Part shown: one piece after another, positions 53,669-64,000 of the stretch | Layout of the letters: each line of letters opens with the position of its first letter | Numbering within the stretch: the stretch's first letter is position 1 | Assembly (NCBI GenBank): GCA_036362985.1 | Contig: JAYGXS010000008.1 | Span: 18,429,746 to 18,493,745, forward strand | From: Ligula intestinalis | Lineage: Eukaryota; Platyhelminthes; Cestoda; Diphyllobothriidea; Diphyllobothriidae | Length of the DNA: 64,000 nt | Direction: 5' to 3' | Position numbers and translations under genes: made by a program | The notes under the pieces: model-generated | Database searches by the model: none | Told to the model about the DNA's origin: nothing | Seen by the model: the letters and a program-made list of their open reading frames with translations, nothing else

Positions 53669-54530
53669 GGTAAAGAATCAACAGTATATGTATGGTGTAA
53701 ACTTACATACATGAACAGTTTGGTGAAGTATATGCGGAGGAAGTGGGTTGATTATAAATATAGTTTTGGAGAAAACGGTCTCGAAAACTGCAGATTTTGA
53801 TTGACTCGTGAGAAGAAACTTCGTTCTTTCGACATTTCGTAGCAGGAAATGTTGACTAGGCTACGGAGCTGCCATGCGGACGTCCTGGTTAAGAAGTCAG
53901 CAGATAATCGATTTAAATCGATTATAGATTGGCACATGATTTTTTTGCACCAGCCCGTGACTGCTCTTGCCGCACTCGGACTAGAGTCAGCTTTACTCAC
54001 ATCAAGAAACAGAGTAATCTTAGCGGCGCCAAAGTCACTACTGTACTTTTATGTGTTAGCAGTTAAAAATCACTGCGATACGTTTTGGGCTACACTTAGT
54101 TTTTTTGGCCTTGAACTCAATCTTACGAGCTTCTTTTTATTGGCTCAAATCCGAGCGTCCGTTGCAAGGTTGCTCCTCTTGTGAGTACTTGCGCGTGCGT
54201 ATTTATGGCATTCTAGGTCACGGATATCCAAACTGACCAATAACCTTCAAGCACAACACAGATGTTTCCTCGCTCAAGGCCATACGACGACTCCTCACCT
54301 TTCACTCGCGACGTCACTCTCACTAGGGTCCCCCTATGAGTTAAGCTACCGCAAGAACCCCTTGAGATCCGAGCTGCAATGTCCCTACTATCCAACCGTC
54401 TAGCCTTGTCTGTGGCAGCAAGATTAGGAAGGAAGGCGTCCTCCAAACGTTAAGTGCCCTTGTCATGGCCTCTCCGGCAAAAGAAAGATTTATACTGCCT
54501 TCTTAACCGAACATAAGAGCAGGAACCGTC
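53669..54530. other. No feature recognised
   Basis: An 82-codon frame on the minus strand at 53752-54000 has no known domain and no clear splice context. Confidence 0.45.
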
Positions 54531-54539
54531 CGCAATACA

Positions 54540-54805
54540 GGTGTCTCTCCGCCAAATTTTAGGAAAACTGTTTTCTGTTTATAGTAAGGGTTACGTTTAA
54601 GTTTTTCACAAAGGCAAGCGTTGAGGTTAGTTAGAGGAAGGGTCAGGACTGGGGCTACAGCTCATTTTTATGTTAGGACTAGTGTTAAGATTTAAAAAAG
54701 AGAATATCTTCATTTTTGTAATTATTCGCAGAGCCACCTTTATAACTTGAGTAGGGAGGTTCTATTCCTGTGTCCTGTTTAGGGGCCATAAAAGTAATTC
54801 ATATT
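54540..54805. repeat. Telomere-like degenerate hexamer block plus conserved flank
   Basis: GGTTAGTTAGAGGAAGGGTC and similar TTAGGG-like units, ending in the flank TATTCCTGTGTCCTGTTTAG. G-rich strand is plus here. Confidence 0.5.
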
Positions 54806-55273
54806 TTCTTCTATCTAGGATGGACAGCATACATTCCTTTGTGCTTTGGGGCTACGAGTATGCAGCCGACAAATGCAATTGCCTAACAACCAGTATTCAG
54901 TAATCAAAAATATTTCATCAGGTTATCTACCGTCTTCATTTAGTCATATCCTACGTATACAATGGAAATACTATTTGCTGCAAGTAGAATGGGTAGTCTG
55001 TTTAGTTCGTCACACCAACACTCAGTCCTGTGCCTTTACTCTAACAATCACGAGTAGAAACATTAAAATTCGGGTCAAACACGAGCTTATAGTGATTATA
55101 CGCCCTCCGCGAATGTACAAGATGTCTCATGGTGGCGAATGTTTGCGTGCGGGCACCAACGTCAGGTTAGTCGCTCAGCAGCGTGAGATCATTGGGTATC
55201 CGACCACTTGCAGTGCGTTGGCGATCGGTGAACGTTAATAAACCCGTGCCAATATCTCCCCCCCTCAATCTAA

Positions 55274-55447
55274 ACTGGCAATACAACGAGCCCGCGGCTC
55301 AATGGCAAGACTTGCGAGCAAAAGGTCGTGGGTTCGAGCTTCGGGTGGGGTACCACTTGGGGCTAGATATGACTGGTTGATGGCGGCTACTAAGCCATAA
55401 GTGGCCATTCCAAGCTCCTTCGTCTTTGCTGGCAATTTTGTCTGCCT
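55274..55447 (+). mobile_element. SINE family 2, possibly with target-site duplication
   Basis: Head CAACGAGCCCGCGGCTCAAT and B box GGTCGTGGGTTCGAGCTTC. Tail GACTGGTTGATGGCGGCTAC, then GCCATAAGTGGCCATTCCAA. CTGGCAAT occurs at both borders (55274 and 55430), which may be a target duplication. Core is mutated (TTGATGG, ATAA). Confidence 0.68.
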
Positions 55448-56130
55448 AATTGGAAGGTTGCATATACAGGCGAATTTATTGGAACCATAAATTTTGCGAG
55501 TGCTCATCAGCTGCGTCCTCTCACTGCATAAAGTGAGAAACGAGTGAAATAATGCATACAAATTGAATTCGTACAGAAGAGGTCATAGAAACAGGTCAGG
55601 AAGATCAAATAGTAAGTTGGGCTAATAAGTCTAATCACTAACGTAAGCAGGTGAAACACTGTGGATAGTGAGGTAGGGAAAAAGCGTTAAAGCAGAAATG
55701 CAGGCAGAGGGAAGTGTGAATTAGGTTGCCGGATGTTACCAGGGCAAAGCTAGGTTCCAAACATGCTCCAGCTGGTAAGATAGGTCGGGTTTTAACAATC
55801 GTATAGAGGCTGTCTCCAGATAGTGCAAGGTACGAGTTGTTCGTGAACCTAGCTTTGCCCTGGTAACATCCGGCCCCATGAGTCACACTTCCCCATGTCC
55901 GCATTTCTGCTTTAACGTTTTCTTCCTACCTCACTGTCCACAGTTTTCCACTTGCTTACGTTACTAATTAGACTAATTAGCCCAATTTACTAATTGATCT
56001 TCCTGACCTGTTTCTATGACCTCTTTTGTACGAATTCAATTTTTGTGTATTCGCTCAGCAGCGAGAGGGCACAGCTGATGAGCACTCGCGAAATTTATGG
56101 TTCCAATAAATTCTGCTGTATACGCAATCT
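55448..56130. repeat. Large inverted repeat (about 300-nt arms) with a hammerhead-like motif in each arm
   Basis: GTACGAATTCAA, GGTCATAGAAACAGGTCAGG, AACGTAAGCAGGTGAAA and GGATGTTACCAGGGCAAAGC of the left arm recur in reverse complement in the right arm; the spacer is about 75 nt. Outer parts hold CTGATGAGCACTCGCGAAAT: plus strand at 56075-56093 (core intact), minus strand at 55504-55510 (GAAA mutated to AAAA). No coding capacity. It may be two element copies inserted head to head or one foldback element. Confidence 0.78.
56075..56113 (+). ncRNA. Hammerhead-like motif in the right arm of the inverted repeat
   Basis: CTGATGA (56075-56081), short stem II GC-ACTC-GC (56082-56089), GAAA (56090-56093), hairpin stem III ATTTAT (56093-56098) with ATAAAT (56106-56111), T at position 17 (56112). 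Stem I has only 3 bp (CAG with CTG). Core bases match; the short stems make activity uncertain. Confidence 0.45.
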
Positions 56131-56334
56131 TCAAATTTGCACCTGGGAAAATATACTTCAAACTATCGGCCTAAATTACAGTCTGCTCAAAAGGCGGACA
56201 CCTGCGCCGCCAGACCACTGGGCTAGGCACATCCTCCCCCTAGGGACGGTCCCCGCCGATTTCACCTCCCTCTAGGATGCAATTAAATTTGCCGGTAAGA
56301 GTGGCTTGTACGGCCGCCTAAATATAAAATGGGA

Positions 56335-56640
56335 ATAGGAATGTCCCACCCACTTGCGATAAATTTTAGCAAAGGTAAATATTGCTGCCTTTTGACCCTA
56401 GCACTAAACCTCACATAAAATTAATCGGTAACCTTAATCCTAACCAAAGCACTACCCTAAACTTGGACCCTTAACAGAATCCTGACGCCAACTGTGACCT
56501 AAGCCCAACCTTAAACCTACGCCTAGACGTAGGTTTAATTCTAAACCTAATTGGGCACAAAGCCGCGAACGGTTCCCCTTCCTGTGTCCTATTGAGGCGG
56601 CTATTCAAGCCATAATTGCCAGTTCGTCTTCCGCTAGTAC
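56335..56640. repeat. Telomere-like degenerate hexamer block plus conserved flank
   Basis: CCTAGCACTAAACC, CTTAATCCTAACCAAAGC and AAACCTACGCCTAGACG keep the CCTAA rhythm; flank TTCCTGTGTCCTATTGAGGC and CAAGCCATAATTGCC matches 34.55 kb. Confidence 0.6.
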
Positions 56641-56889
56641 CAGTCTTTACTGAAACATGACTTGACCTGGGGACTGGCCCCAGTTACTGTACGCCCATGA
56701 CTTCGGCTGCTGCGAACGGCTGACTGACGTGACCTACTTTGAGGACAGCGGATGGGCTAGCCATTTCGCCTCGGGAATCCCGATTTGGTGACTACTAGAT
56801 GTATCAATCGCAGACTCCTCATCCAGAGGAGCTGTTGAGGGGTTCATGACGGACTCGAGTAGAATATCGAGGAAATAGGTGGGTAGAGG

Positions 56890-56980
56890 CATTTGAAGCC
56901 CAGTTGGTTAGAGCGTTGACTGTAATGAAGCCTTTCACTTTCTGGCGTGGCTTCGGTTCCCACTGAGGCCTCCGAGTTTT
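56890..56980 (+). mobile_element. Possible tRNA-like SINE head
   Basis: AAGCCCAGTTGGTTAGAGCG resembles an A-box region and GGCTTCGGTTCCCACTGAGG a B box. No known tail follows. The anticodon arm does not fold as in a functional tRNA. Confidence 0.35.
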
Positions 56981-57529
56981 TTCACAATTGTGTCAAATAA
57001 AAGGCATTTGGTTTTTGAATTGTACAGTTCTTTTATGCTAAACTAAGGAATAGCGACCAGCTGGAGAGCTATACTCTAGAAGGCGTGTGATTGTACACAG
57101 AAGATCGATTCTGCCCCGTAAAATTGGGCATTTAAGTGGCTCTAGCGCCAGGCAAGACTCATGTACTGGGATTCTCGTCCGCTGTCGCAGGTGTATTGAC
57201 CGTGTCTTTGTGGTCAACATATTAAAAGGCTGGCGAACATGAAAATGCCATTCTGATTGGCATACATTACTATTCCAAATGTGGAGGCGGAGTATTCAGG
57301 GCGCCCAGTGGACACAGTAAATCAGTAGCATTCTTCATGAGTCTTTGTCCATACGTGTTCCCACTTCTATATTTCGTTGCCTTTACTATGCACGCAGTGC
57401 TGTCTAGACCATGTCCAACTTGCATAGACGAGGTGATTAGCTTTGTCAGCCACTGCGTCTACAACTGCCGCCGATTATTTTTACATTGACTCGCTGCCAG
57501 AACAGTTTGTATGTGCCCTCTAACGGACC

Positions 57530-57775
57530 GCATGATAGATGCACTGGACCAACACGGGGGGCCAGATCAGGGTACAGCAGGTGTTATTCGGCTGTGCGGC
57601 GATAAATACCGAACGTGGGGTGGGGGGGCATGATGACACGCATAAGGGGCGGCTCCGGCCGCGCCAGCCACCTGCGCCCTCTCCCATCTCCGGTCTTTTT
57701 GACTGTGTCTTAACCCCGGACACAGGCGGGTGAGGGAAGAGAGAGTGCAGCAGATGCAGTGAAAGTCTATTATCA
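57530..57775 (+). repeat. Dispersed repeat R3
   Basis: Starts TGATAGATGCACTGGACCAA and includes CCTGCGCCCTCTCCCATCTC; related to 2440-2640 (minus), 40360-40445 and 61598-61700. The two-strand open frames here are shadows. Confidence 0.55.
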
Positions 57776-58619
57776 CTTAGAATCAATTCACGCACTACTC
57801 ACCGTTCCTGTTGTGGAGCGCACGGTGGAACTCGTCGAAGTCGGCGGCCGAACTGTCGTGTGTGAGGAAACAGCGATTGTGAAAAATGCCACGCAAGTCA
57901 CTGTTGCCGCGCTCACTCTGGGTGTCAGGCGATCGACACCGTTGTCACTTACAACGACCTAGCAATCTTATTTTTATGCAAGCCAAGTCTGCCTTATAAC
58001 AATTCGTGAAATAACGTTTAAACGCTAATCGCAGTCCCACATTAATTGTCATTGTTAGTCTAAGTTTGTTTTGATGAAATTTCAGAATCAAAAATGTTCG
58101 ATGGTCTAATATAACTCCTTTTTTTCTAAATAGACGTCCTTCCTTAAGGCAAAAATGGAAATTAAACCAGGTCAGCGTTGATACTTGACCAACACTGTCC
58201 CCCTGTCGGTCCTGAACACGATATGCCTGAGCCGGGTAGCCAGCATCTAGGTCAATAGCCAAACCTCATTTTCTTGCGGGGAGGGGATATCGTCGTCGAC
58301 TTGCGGTGTGAAGACTGCCCCCATAAAGCATGATGAATAGGGCAGTCAGTGCATACGCGAAGCCGTGCTTCCAGACACGAAGGGCAAACGCGCGCGTCAG
58401 TCGGCCGGTGGCAGCTGGTCGACAAAGCAGAAACAGTCCCGACCAATCAGCGTGTGACGTCGCACCTGATTGGCCAGTACTGCTGCACCGAACTGCAGCA
58501 AATGCCAGCGTGCCATGAACGGTGGGGAAAACGGATCAGAGGTAAAAAGAGGAAAGATTACTCACTACAAGATGGCTGGGGTAAACAGGACGAGCGGGCA
58601 GCACCCATAAGAGGGGGCA

Positions 58620-58643
58620 GGGGGGGGGGGGGGGGGGAGGGGA
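58620..58643 (+). repeat. Poly(G) run
   Basis: Nineteen consecutive G, one A, then four G. Sequence accuracy may be low here. Between 57776 and 59200 nothing else is recognised. Confidence 0.85.
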
Positions 58644-59209
58644 ATGAACATCGAAAGTAGAGCCCTTTGCCTTCTTCGCGTCTTCATTTTTTTGACTTCA
58701 CTTGCCACGGAGTTTGGGAGAAGCACTACGGCAGGCGGTAGCATCTTCGGCAACGCCAACTTGGCAGAAGTTCACTCTGCCTCGACAAACTGCACTTAGC
58801 GCCTCTACGACCTCGCCCTTCCCACCAACAACCAGTTTTATTGGTCTTACTTAATTTGCAATTAGGCCAGAATGGCTGGGGAAGCGCTTATGTCAACTGA
58901 GGTCATGGTTTTAATTGTCCACGACGATTAACCTGGCCGGCTTTTTTTAAACATGCTGCCAGGAAAGAAAAATATGGGATGATGGAAGGCGAGGAAATTT
59001 TTGGAGGTAATCGTTTGATCGGATGGGTTTTCAGGTGGGTTTCGAGTCCATTGTTCGAATTTTATACAACTAAATGAAACCGACCGTTTCACCCCGAGAA
59101 GTGAGTAGCTTTTGGAAGGCTATGCTCGGGTAAAAGTTATCCCCTTGGCAGTACATTGGAAGTGCAAACTCACTCGATAGTGTAGCTTGGAACTCCCTCC
59201 CCTTTGTGA

Positions 59210-59260
59210 CCTGATGAGGTGGGATGTGTTCGAACTCTCAGGAAGGATGTATGCAGGCGG
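59210..59260 (+). other. Isolated hammerhead-like remnant of PLE lineage B type
   Basis: CTGATGAGGTGGGATGTGTT then CGAACTCTCAGGAAGGATG aligns with CTGATGATGGACTCCTGTAG and CGAAAGCTCAGGATAATAAG of the minus-strand copy at 59420-59467. GAAA has become GAAC. Confidence 0.4.
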
Positions 59261-59416
59261 TGTTGGTAATTAAGACGGTGAACGGCGGAAAAACTTGAAA
59301 AGAGGAAACATACACTACCCGACGATTAAGCAAATAGTAATCTCACGAATGGATGAAAACGTTCGCGTACCAGTTATATGCATGGATAATGGAGAAGGAT
59401 TGTCAAACTCCGGATC

Positions 59417-59830
59417 GATGAGCTTATTATCCTGAGCTTTCGAACTCCTACAGGAGTCCATCATCAGAGATAAGAAACACTAAGCAACCGTCGGGAGTTA
59501 TCAGGTCATAAGGAGTATGAAACAAAAATGAAAAAAGAGGGGAGGCAATTATAGAGGCATACGTTAATTAACTGTCAGTGATGTCAAGGTCCCTCTGGGC
59601 GTCATCAACGAAAATGGGGGTAACTAAAGAGGAAGAGGGCAAATTAACTGTGATGGACGACTGAGTGTGACTGCACGTAACTGCGCAGGGCTCTGTACGC
59701 CGGTGCCCACTCAATACATCTGCTGCTTGAATTCCCGTCCGTGGACCAGGCTTCAGTCAATTCCCGGCTCGTTTTTCTACTGCAGAAACGCCAGGCCACG
59801 TGACGGTCTTAGCTGTAAACTCCACCTAAG
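59417..59830 (-). pseudogene. PLE lineage B fragment: GIY-YIG C-terminus and hammerhead-like end
   Basis: On the minus strand a frame reads RELTEAWSTDGNSSSRCIEW then APAYRALRSYV, matching RELIEAWTSNENSVNRFIDL and APAYIALRRHL of the 31.5-kb copy. The block beyond it keeps CTGATGA (59461-59467) and GAAA (59438-59441) with stem II ACTCC/GGAGT, a 4-nt palindromic stem III AGCT (59435-59438) and C17 (59434). Confidence 0.72.
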
Positions 59831-60069
59831 GAACGCTTACCGTCACCATCGATCGACGCTAGGTTGGATTGCCAGCAGAGGCCTACGCAAGCTTTGCTAC
59901 AGCACACTACGCTCTCCCTGTCCTATGCTAATAGGATGACAGTTGAAGGTCCAATAACCAGTTAGTCTGGGCAAGGCAAAGACGACGCCATACGCAGCCG
60001 GAACACGTAATCAACTTCGCATTGTCCTAACAAGGATCGATAGTGAACGTAACTCCAAGTCCTCTCACG

Positions 60070-60103
<34 letters not shown>

Positions 60104-60109
60104 ACCCCC
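60070..60109 (+). repeat. Poly(C) run
   Basis: Thirty-four consecutive C, one A, then five C. Length may be imprecise. The stretch 59831-60069 holds no recognised feature. Confidence 0.88.
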
Positions 60110-60479
60110 GACTGCTGTCCCGCACATTGCCGCTTTAATCACGCTTGACGAGACTTCACTGTAATCTGAAATGGTTTGATTAGATAGTCCCCCCCTCCCT
60201 CCCACTGGCTGTAGAGTTCACGACAAATTTTGAAAAGGTTACTCTGGCTCACACGTATCCTGTCTTGCAGTGTTTCCGTGCATTTTTGTGCTAGAGTACT
60301 AGACGGGAATGGTTTATGTGCCCTCCCCCCTTCCCCCCGCAGGGCAGGACAAGGCAGTATGAAGGCGCTCAGGGCGATATGCATACGTGCTCCCTCCCCC
60401 TATCCGACAGGATACGGGGCTAGAAAAGCTCCTTCCCTTATGCAATAGAGACGGCCTTGCGCTAAGCTCCAGAAGTGGT

Positions 60480-60800
60480 AAAAATTCCCATACGCTAATC
60501 CTAATCTGGACTTTTTCCGTAGCCCTAATCTTAATCCTAGCCTAACTCTAAGTTCCTTGGAATTTAAAACATCGACGTTACAGGGCCATATAAACTATCT
60601 ATACTAGGTCGTCTCCCGTACTGCCGGTAACATTACAACAAATTTCAGGAAGTGTACCATTTTCCCCGGCCTAGCCCTAGTCCAAGCCTCAACCCCAACC
60701 ATAATCTCAAACCAAATCCTAGCCTTTTCCATAACCGCACCCTAGCCCTAAGGTCCCCGACGCTAAACACAAAACAGCCTGTATCACGGGACATTCCAAT
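60480..60800. repeat. Telomere-like degenerate hexamer block
   Basis: CGCTAATCCTAATCTGG, CGTAGCCCTAATCTTAATCC and GCACCCTAGCCCTAAGG keep the CCTAA rhythm over about 300 nt with a unique middle part. Confidence 0.6.
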
Positions 60801-61572
60801 AGCCCTGTCTGGTTGGGAGTCACATAAATGATCCTTTCCTCTTTTTTCCTTGCTAATGTCGTTTCAGTATAATCGGCTGCGTTTGAAGTACTGTTGGGCT
60901 GTTTATGTTCGTATCGTTGGGATATGTAGGGAGGAAATCTTTACCCTAGTAAAGCTGGTGGTTTGGTAGTAACCCTGTTGCAACACTCGCATATACCGTC
61001 ACGCCAACCAATGGCAGTTTTCTCCTCGGCCAATCACCGATATTCAAATTGACCAATCAACTTCAAGGTCAGTGTATAAATGCCTTGCGCTCAGGGTGCT
61101 ATAACAACTGCTGTCGCAACGCCGGACATGTGCGCTCGCTCGCTTGGTCCAACCTGCCCTCCAATCCTTCTGTAGGGAATCCAATATCCTCTCAACTAGT
61201 TTCCAACCTCTTCGTATTCGGGACCGGGCCCGGAGATCGTAGTGGCTGTGGTCTCCCAGGCAACGTAACCTGCCGCAAGAGTTTCGGTCCTTATCTTGCC
61301 GTTCCCTGCCTCCCTTTCTGAGGGAGCATGACATCAGACTGACACAGTGGTTGTCTCTCCAGAAAGTCTTTATCCCCGTCTTGACACAGACACATCTAGG
61401 GGGTCTAAAGAAACAAGGTTACCAACCACGGAAACCACAGGAGCTTTGTACACGATTACTCATTCAAACAAACAACCGCGGCTTGTATGCCTAGACGAAT
61501 GATTTTTCGACGCCGAACGCGACGATATCAACCGCTAAACAGCCCCTCGGGGCCCTTTGGACCTGTGCCCCT

Positions 61573-61702
61573 CCCCCCCCCCCATAAACGGGCCGCGTGG
61601 TAGATGTGTAGGCGCAGCACAAGGGTCAGATGAGGACGTGACGGGTCGTTATTCGGGTTGCGCTCCCATAACAAATGTCGACGATGAGGGCAGTGGGGGG
61701 GG
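61573..61702 (+). repeat. C and G runs with R3 remnant
   Basis: An 11-C run at 61573-61583, TGGTAGATGTGTAGGCGCAG (R3-like) and a 12-G run near 61695. Nothing else is recognised from 60801 to 62640. Confidence 0.5.
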
Positions 61703-62639
61703 GGGGTTGGTGAAACGTTTGGACGCAGACTCAGGCACAAATCAACCGTGGACTTTATGGCAATCTGAGTTAAGCGTTGAGATTCCGATCGCCTGTGCCC
61801 GATCTCACTTACGGTATTCTGGCCTTGGTAATGACACAGAGCCCACGTAGAAGAATGCGGTAGTTGCTAAGCGAGTCTTCTCTAAGTATTACCTAATTCA
61901 CGCGCAAGTCCCTGTCCTGATGTGGTGCACACGGTACGTATCATCGGAAACAACGGTCGAATTGGACTGTGCCAGACTTTCTTGAACTTGGCTTGGAGCT
62001 GTCATATTTGGAAATGCCAAAGGTTGTCATCTCCTGTAAGTTGAAGTACTGCAGCCTTCATGGGATTGAATGGTGTTGACCAAAGACTGGACCAAATAAA
62101 AAGGTCGGTAAGTGGACAACTGGATGCATCACACGACAGACGGAAGCAGGGTTGCCACCCTCTGTACGCCAGTGCGAAAGCCACCTTCCTGGCTGCGAAG
62201 AGTCAGCTAAAATTTGTTCGGGCTGCAGCTTGCGAGCATTTTCTATATAAATGACGGTTTTGGAGTAGATGGGGATAAAAGGGGCAACCAAAGTATAGAA
62301 CCGCCAGAGGGTGGTAGAGTTTGCCAGGTCGGATCACTGTCAATTCGTTTTTTCATGTGATCCCTGGCAAGAAGGTTTGCGGAGTTAAAGCCGGATGGAA
62401 ACGTTCTCGACCATCAACGAGTTTGCCTTCCATTGGACTAACTGGACTAGATTAAAAATGGCAGTTGTATCAAGGGGGCTTCGCCGGTGGCCACTGCTGC
62501 CTGAAACAGCAACTCAGGGTCCTGTGCACCGTAAAGTCCTCACCCTGGGGCCCTCTGCCTTTTCTACAAACCAGGATTCGACCACTACTAAGACCCTACA
62601 CTATCCAGTTTAGAATTCCTATCATTTATCAAAGGTCAG

Positions 62640-62800
62640 CGAAAAACGACCTTGCGCCAATTTCTAGGGGTGGTGTTAAGGTTGTGATTAGGGATAGAGC
62701 TGAAGTTAAAGGTAGGGTTATTTTTAAGAGTTAAGGTACCCGATTACCTACACTCGCTAGAATGTTACACAAGGGACGTGAGAAGTTCTTACTCCCGTGT
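62640..62800. repeat. Telomere-like degenerate hexamer fragment
   Basis: GGTGTTAAGGTTGTGATTAGGGATAG-type text (TTAGGG-like on plus), then GGACGTGAGAAGTTCTTACT and CCCGTGTCTTGTC, matching the flank of the other copies loosely. Confidence 0.45.
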
Positions 62801-63329
62801 CTTGTCAAAAATGCCCGATGGACGCTGAGGTCAGCCTCCCTCCCCGAACCCCTGAAGTTTTTACATGACTTTCTTGATAAAAATTCTCTTCCCTGTTCTT
62901 ATCTTCGAGTTTTTAAAAATATTTTCCCTTTGTTTGTTTCTGCGCTTCCTCCCGTTTGTAACTACTTTTTCTTCCTCCGTCAGCGCAAAAGCCGCCTCCT
63001 CCATCCGCGTGTTATCGATTGCTAGTCGCTATGCGACGTCACGGTTTGGGTCACGCTGAAAGCAAAAGCCAGCGTACCCCGTCCTGTATTCAGGTCAAGC
63101 GTTTAAAAGTCATCTGCACGAAATGTTGTGGGCTCGACCATCAGTTTTGTGGCTACTTAGTGGAGCCGGCATCATTGTCCACTGTGTAAAAACTGGCTGT
63201 CATTGCAGGCCCCGTCGGTGTGTGTTTATTCATTTGCCCGCTATTGCGGACCGGTCGTAGCATGAGACGTCTGGAAAAGAGGGTAAACACATCATACTTG
63301 GCCGGCTAGGTACGGGCGTAGATCAATCG

Positions 63330-63560
63330 ATTTCAGGTTCTGTTCTCTCAAAACGGACCTCCAAGTCAAAGCAAACGAAACGTTTCAGGTTATCTACCGG
63401 GCGTCAGCAAATTAGTCTAACGTTCCACACCCATGGAGCTTAACCACGGTCGAGGCGGTGGCTATTCGGTTAGCTAATCGGAAGACATTGATGCAAGTTC
63501 TCTGCCTGCAGTGGCCAACTTCAGGAGACGATCGCCCGCAACCCCCGAATCCCAAATGAC
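63330..63560 (+). mobile_element. PLE lineage A 3' fragment, weak
   Basis: GATCAATCGATTTCAGGTTC, AACGAAACGTTTCAGGTTATCT and ACCGGGCGTC resemble 8385-8465; GGAAGACATTGATGCAAGTTC resembles 8665-8690. No hammerhead block is left. Confidence 0.4.
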
Positions 63561-63889
63561 ATGCAAATGAACTCGCGTGTTTAAGAGACATAGCTTAGAC
63601 TCTACGCTCATCTGCCTCCCCCAGTTCGGACAACCAAGGCAAGTTGACATTCGTCTAAAAAATAAACAGCTCTAATTCAGCTACGAACGCCTTTTGGTAA
63701 CAGCCAGTTTCTGTTTGAGCAGAAAGAATGCAGACAGATTGGAAATTCTATGGATCTAGTAAGCACAGGGTCAGAAGACATTGGCCGTCTGACTGAAGTT
63801 GGTAAGAATGACTTATACGGTCGCCTAAACGAGACATGGTGATAGGAACCAGTCACAATACATGTGGCTGTGCGCCAAATTCCGGGAAA

Positions 63890-64000
63890 GCAGATTTAGG
63901 ATTAAGGTGATGGTCAGAATTAATATTAGGGGCTAGCTTTAAGGTTGAGGTAAGGGTAAGGATCTGGTTAAGGGTTACGGTTTTGGTTCACGTTAACTGC
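63890..64000. repeat. Telomere-like degenerate hexamer block, cut by window end
   Basis: GATTTAGGATTAAGGTGATG to GGTTAAGGGTTACGG, TTAGGG-like on the plus strand, running to the window edge. Confidence 0.5.

Noticed and set aside
53752..54000. 82-codon minus-strand frame as a missing upstream exon of the SOGA/MTCL-like gene
   Set aside because: No coiled coil, no family similarity, and no donor that leaves the two bases needed by the exon at 51821.
1..64000. CRISPR array, bacterial operon or prophage
   Set aside because: No regular short direct repeats with spacers and no compact gene order; introns and eukaryotic transposons rule out a prokaryotic origin.

Overview
The window looks like nuclear DNA of a repeat-rich invertebrate, most likely a parasitic flatworm (Neodermata: a large-genome tapeworm of the diphyllobothriid kind, or a trematode). 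The basis is one long gene split by large introns, many Penelope-like retroelement (PLE) remnants, a Merlin/ISXO2-type DNA transposon, and tRNA-headed short elements carrying hammerhead-ribozyme motifs, a combination known from schistosomes (Smalpha). The species assignment is inference.

The only host gene I can support is on the minus strand and covers about 5856-51821. I traced 26 well supported or likely exons plus two tentative ones by matching splice signals and reading phase. The spliced product is a coiled-coil protein of at least about 1,740 residues. Its conserved blocks match the SOGA/MTCL (microtubule crosslinking factor) family: exons at 51.5, 49.4, 48.2, 46.5 and 41.7 kb correspond to the family core. 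The 3' end is complete (stop at 5856-5858). The 5' end (first exon, promoter) was not found and may lie above 51.8 kb or outside the window. One intron uses a GC donor. The reading phase between the exons at 13.4 kb and 7.1 kb is not resolved.

Nearly everything else is repeat. Layout: 0-5.8 kb, intergenic, with a tRNA-SINE, an inverted pair of PLE ends and the gene's 3' flank; 7.6-9.0 kb, a decayed PLE with YVDD reverse transcriptase and GIY-YIG traces; 11.0-11.8 kb, a foldback MITE; 12.7-13.3 kb, a second copy of the PLE end; 14.2 kb, a Tc1/mariner C-terminus; 16.2-24.1 kb, one large intron holding a dead Merlin transposase and about 2.8 kb of degenerate GC-rich repeats; 31.4-32.6 kb, the best PLE copy (minus strand); 46.7-48.2 kb, an intron made almost wholly of degenerate TAG-type trinucleotides; 50-57 kb, SINEs, MITEs and a large inverted repeat; 57-64 kb, gene-free repeats with homopolymer C and G runs and degenerate telomere-like hexamer blocks.

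The most interesting signal is the hammerhead ribozyme motif. At 36992-37034 a tRNA-headed SINE carries a textbook core (CTGATGA, 5-bp stem II, GAAA, cleavage-site C) with a self-complementary 8-nt stem III, which fits a ribozyme working as a dimer. A second SINE family (about ten copies), two PLE lineages and both arms of a 0.7-kb inverted repeat carry variants of the same layout. No CRISPR array, operon, rRNA or functional tRNA gene is seen.
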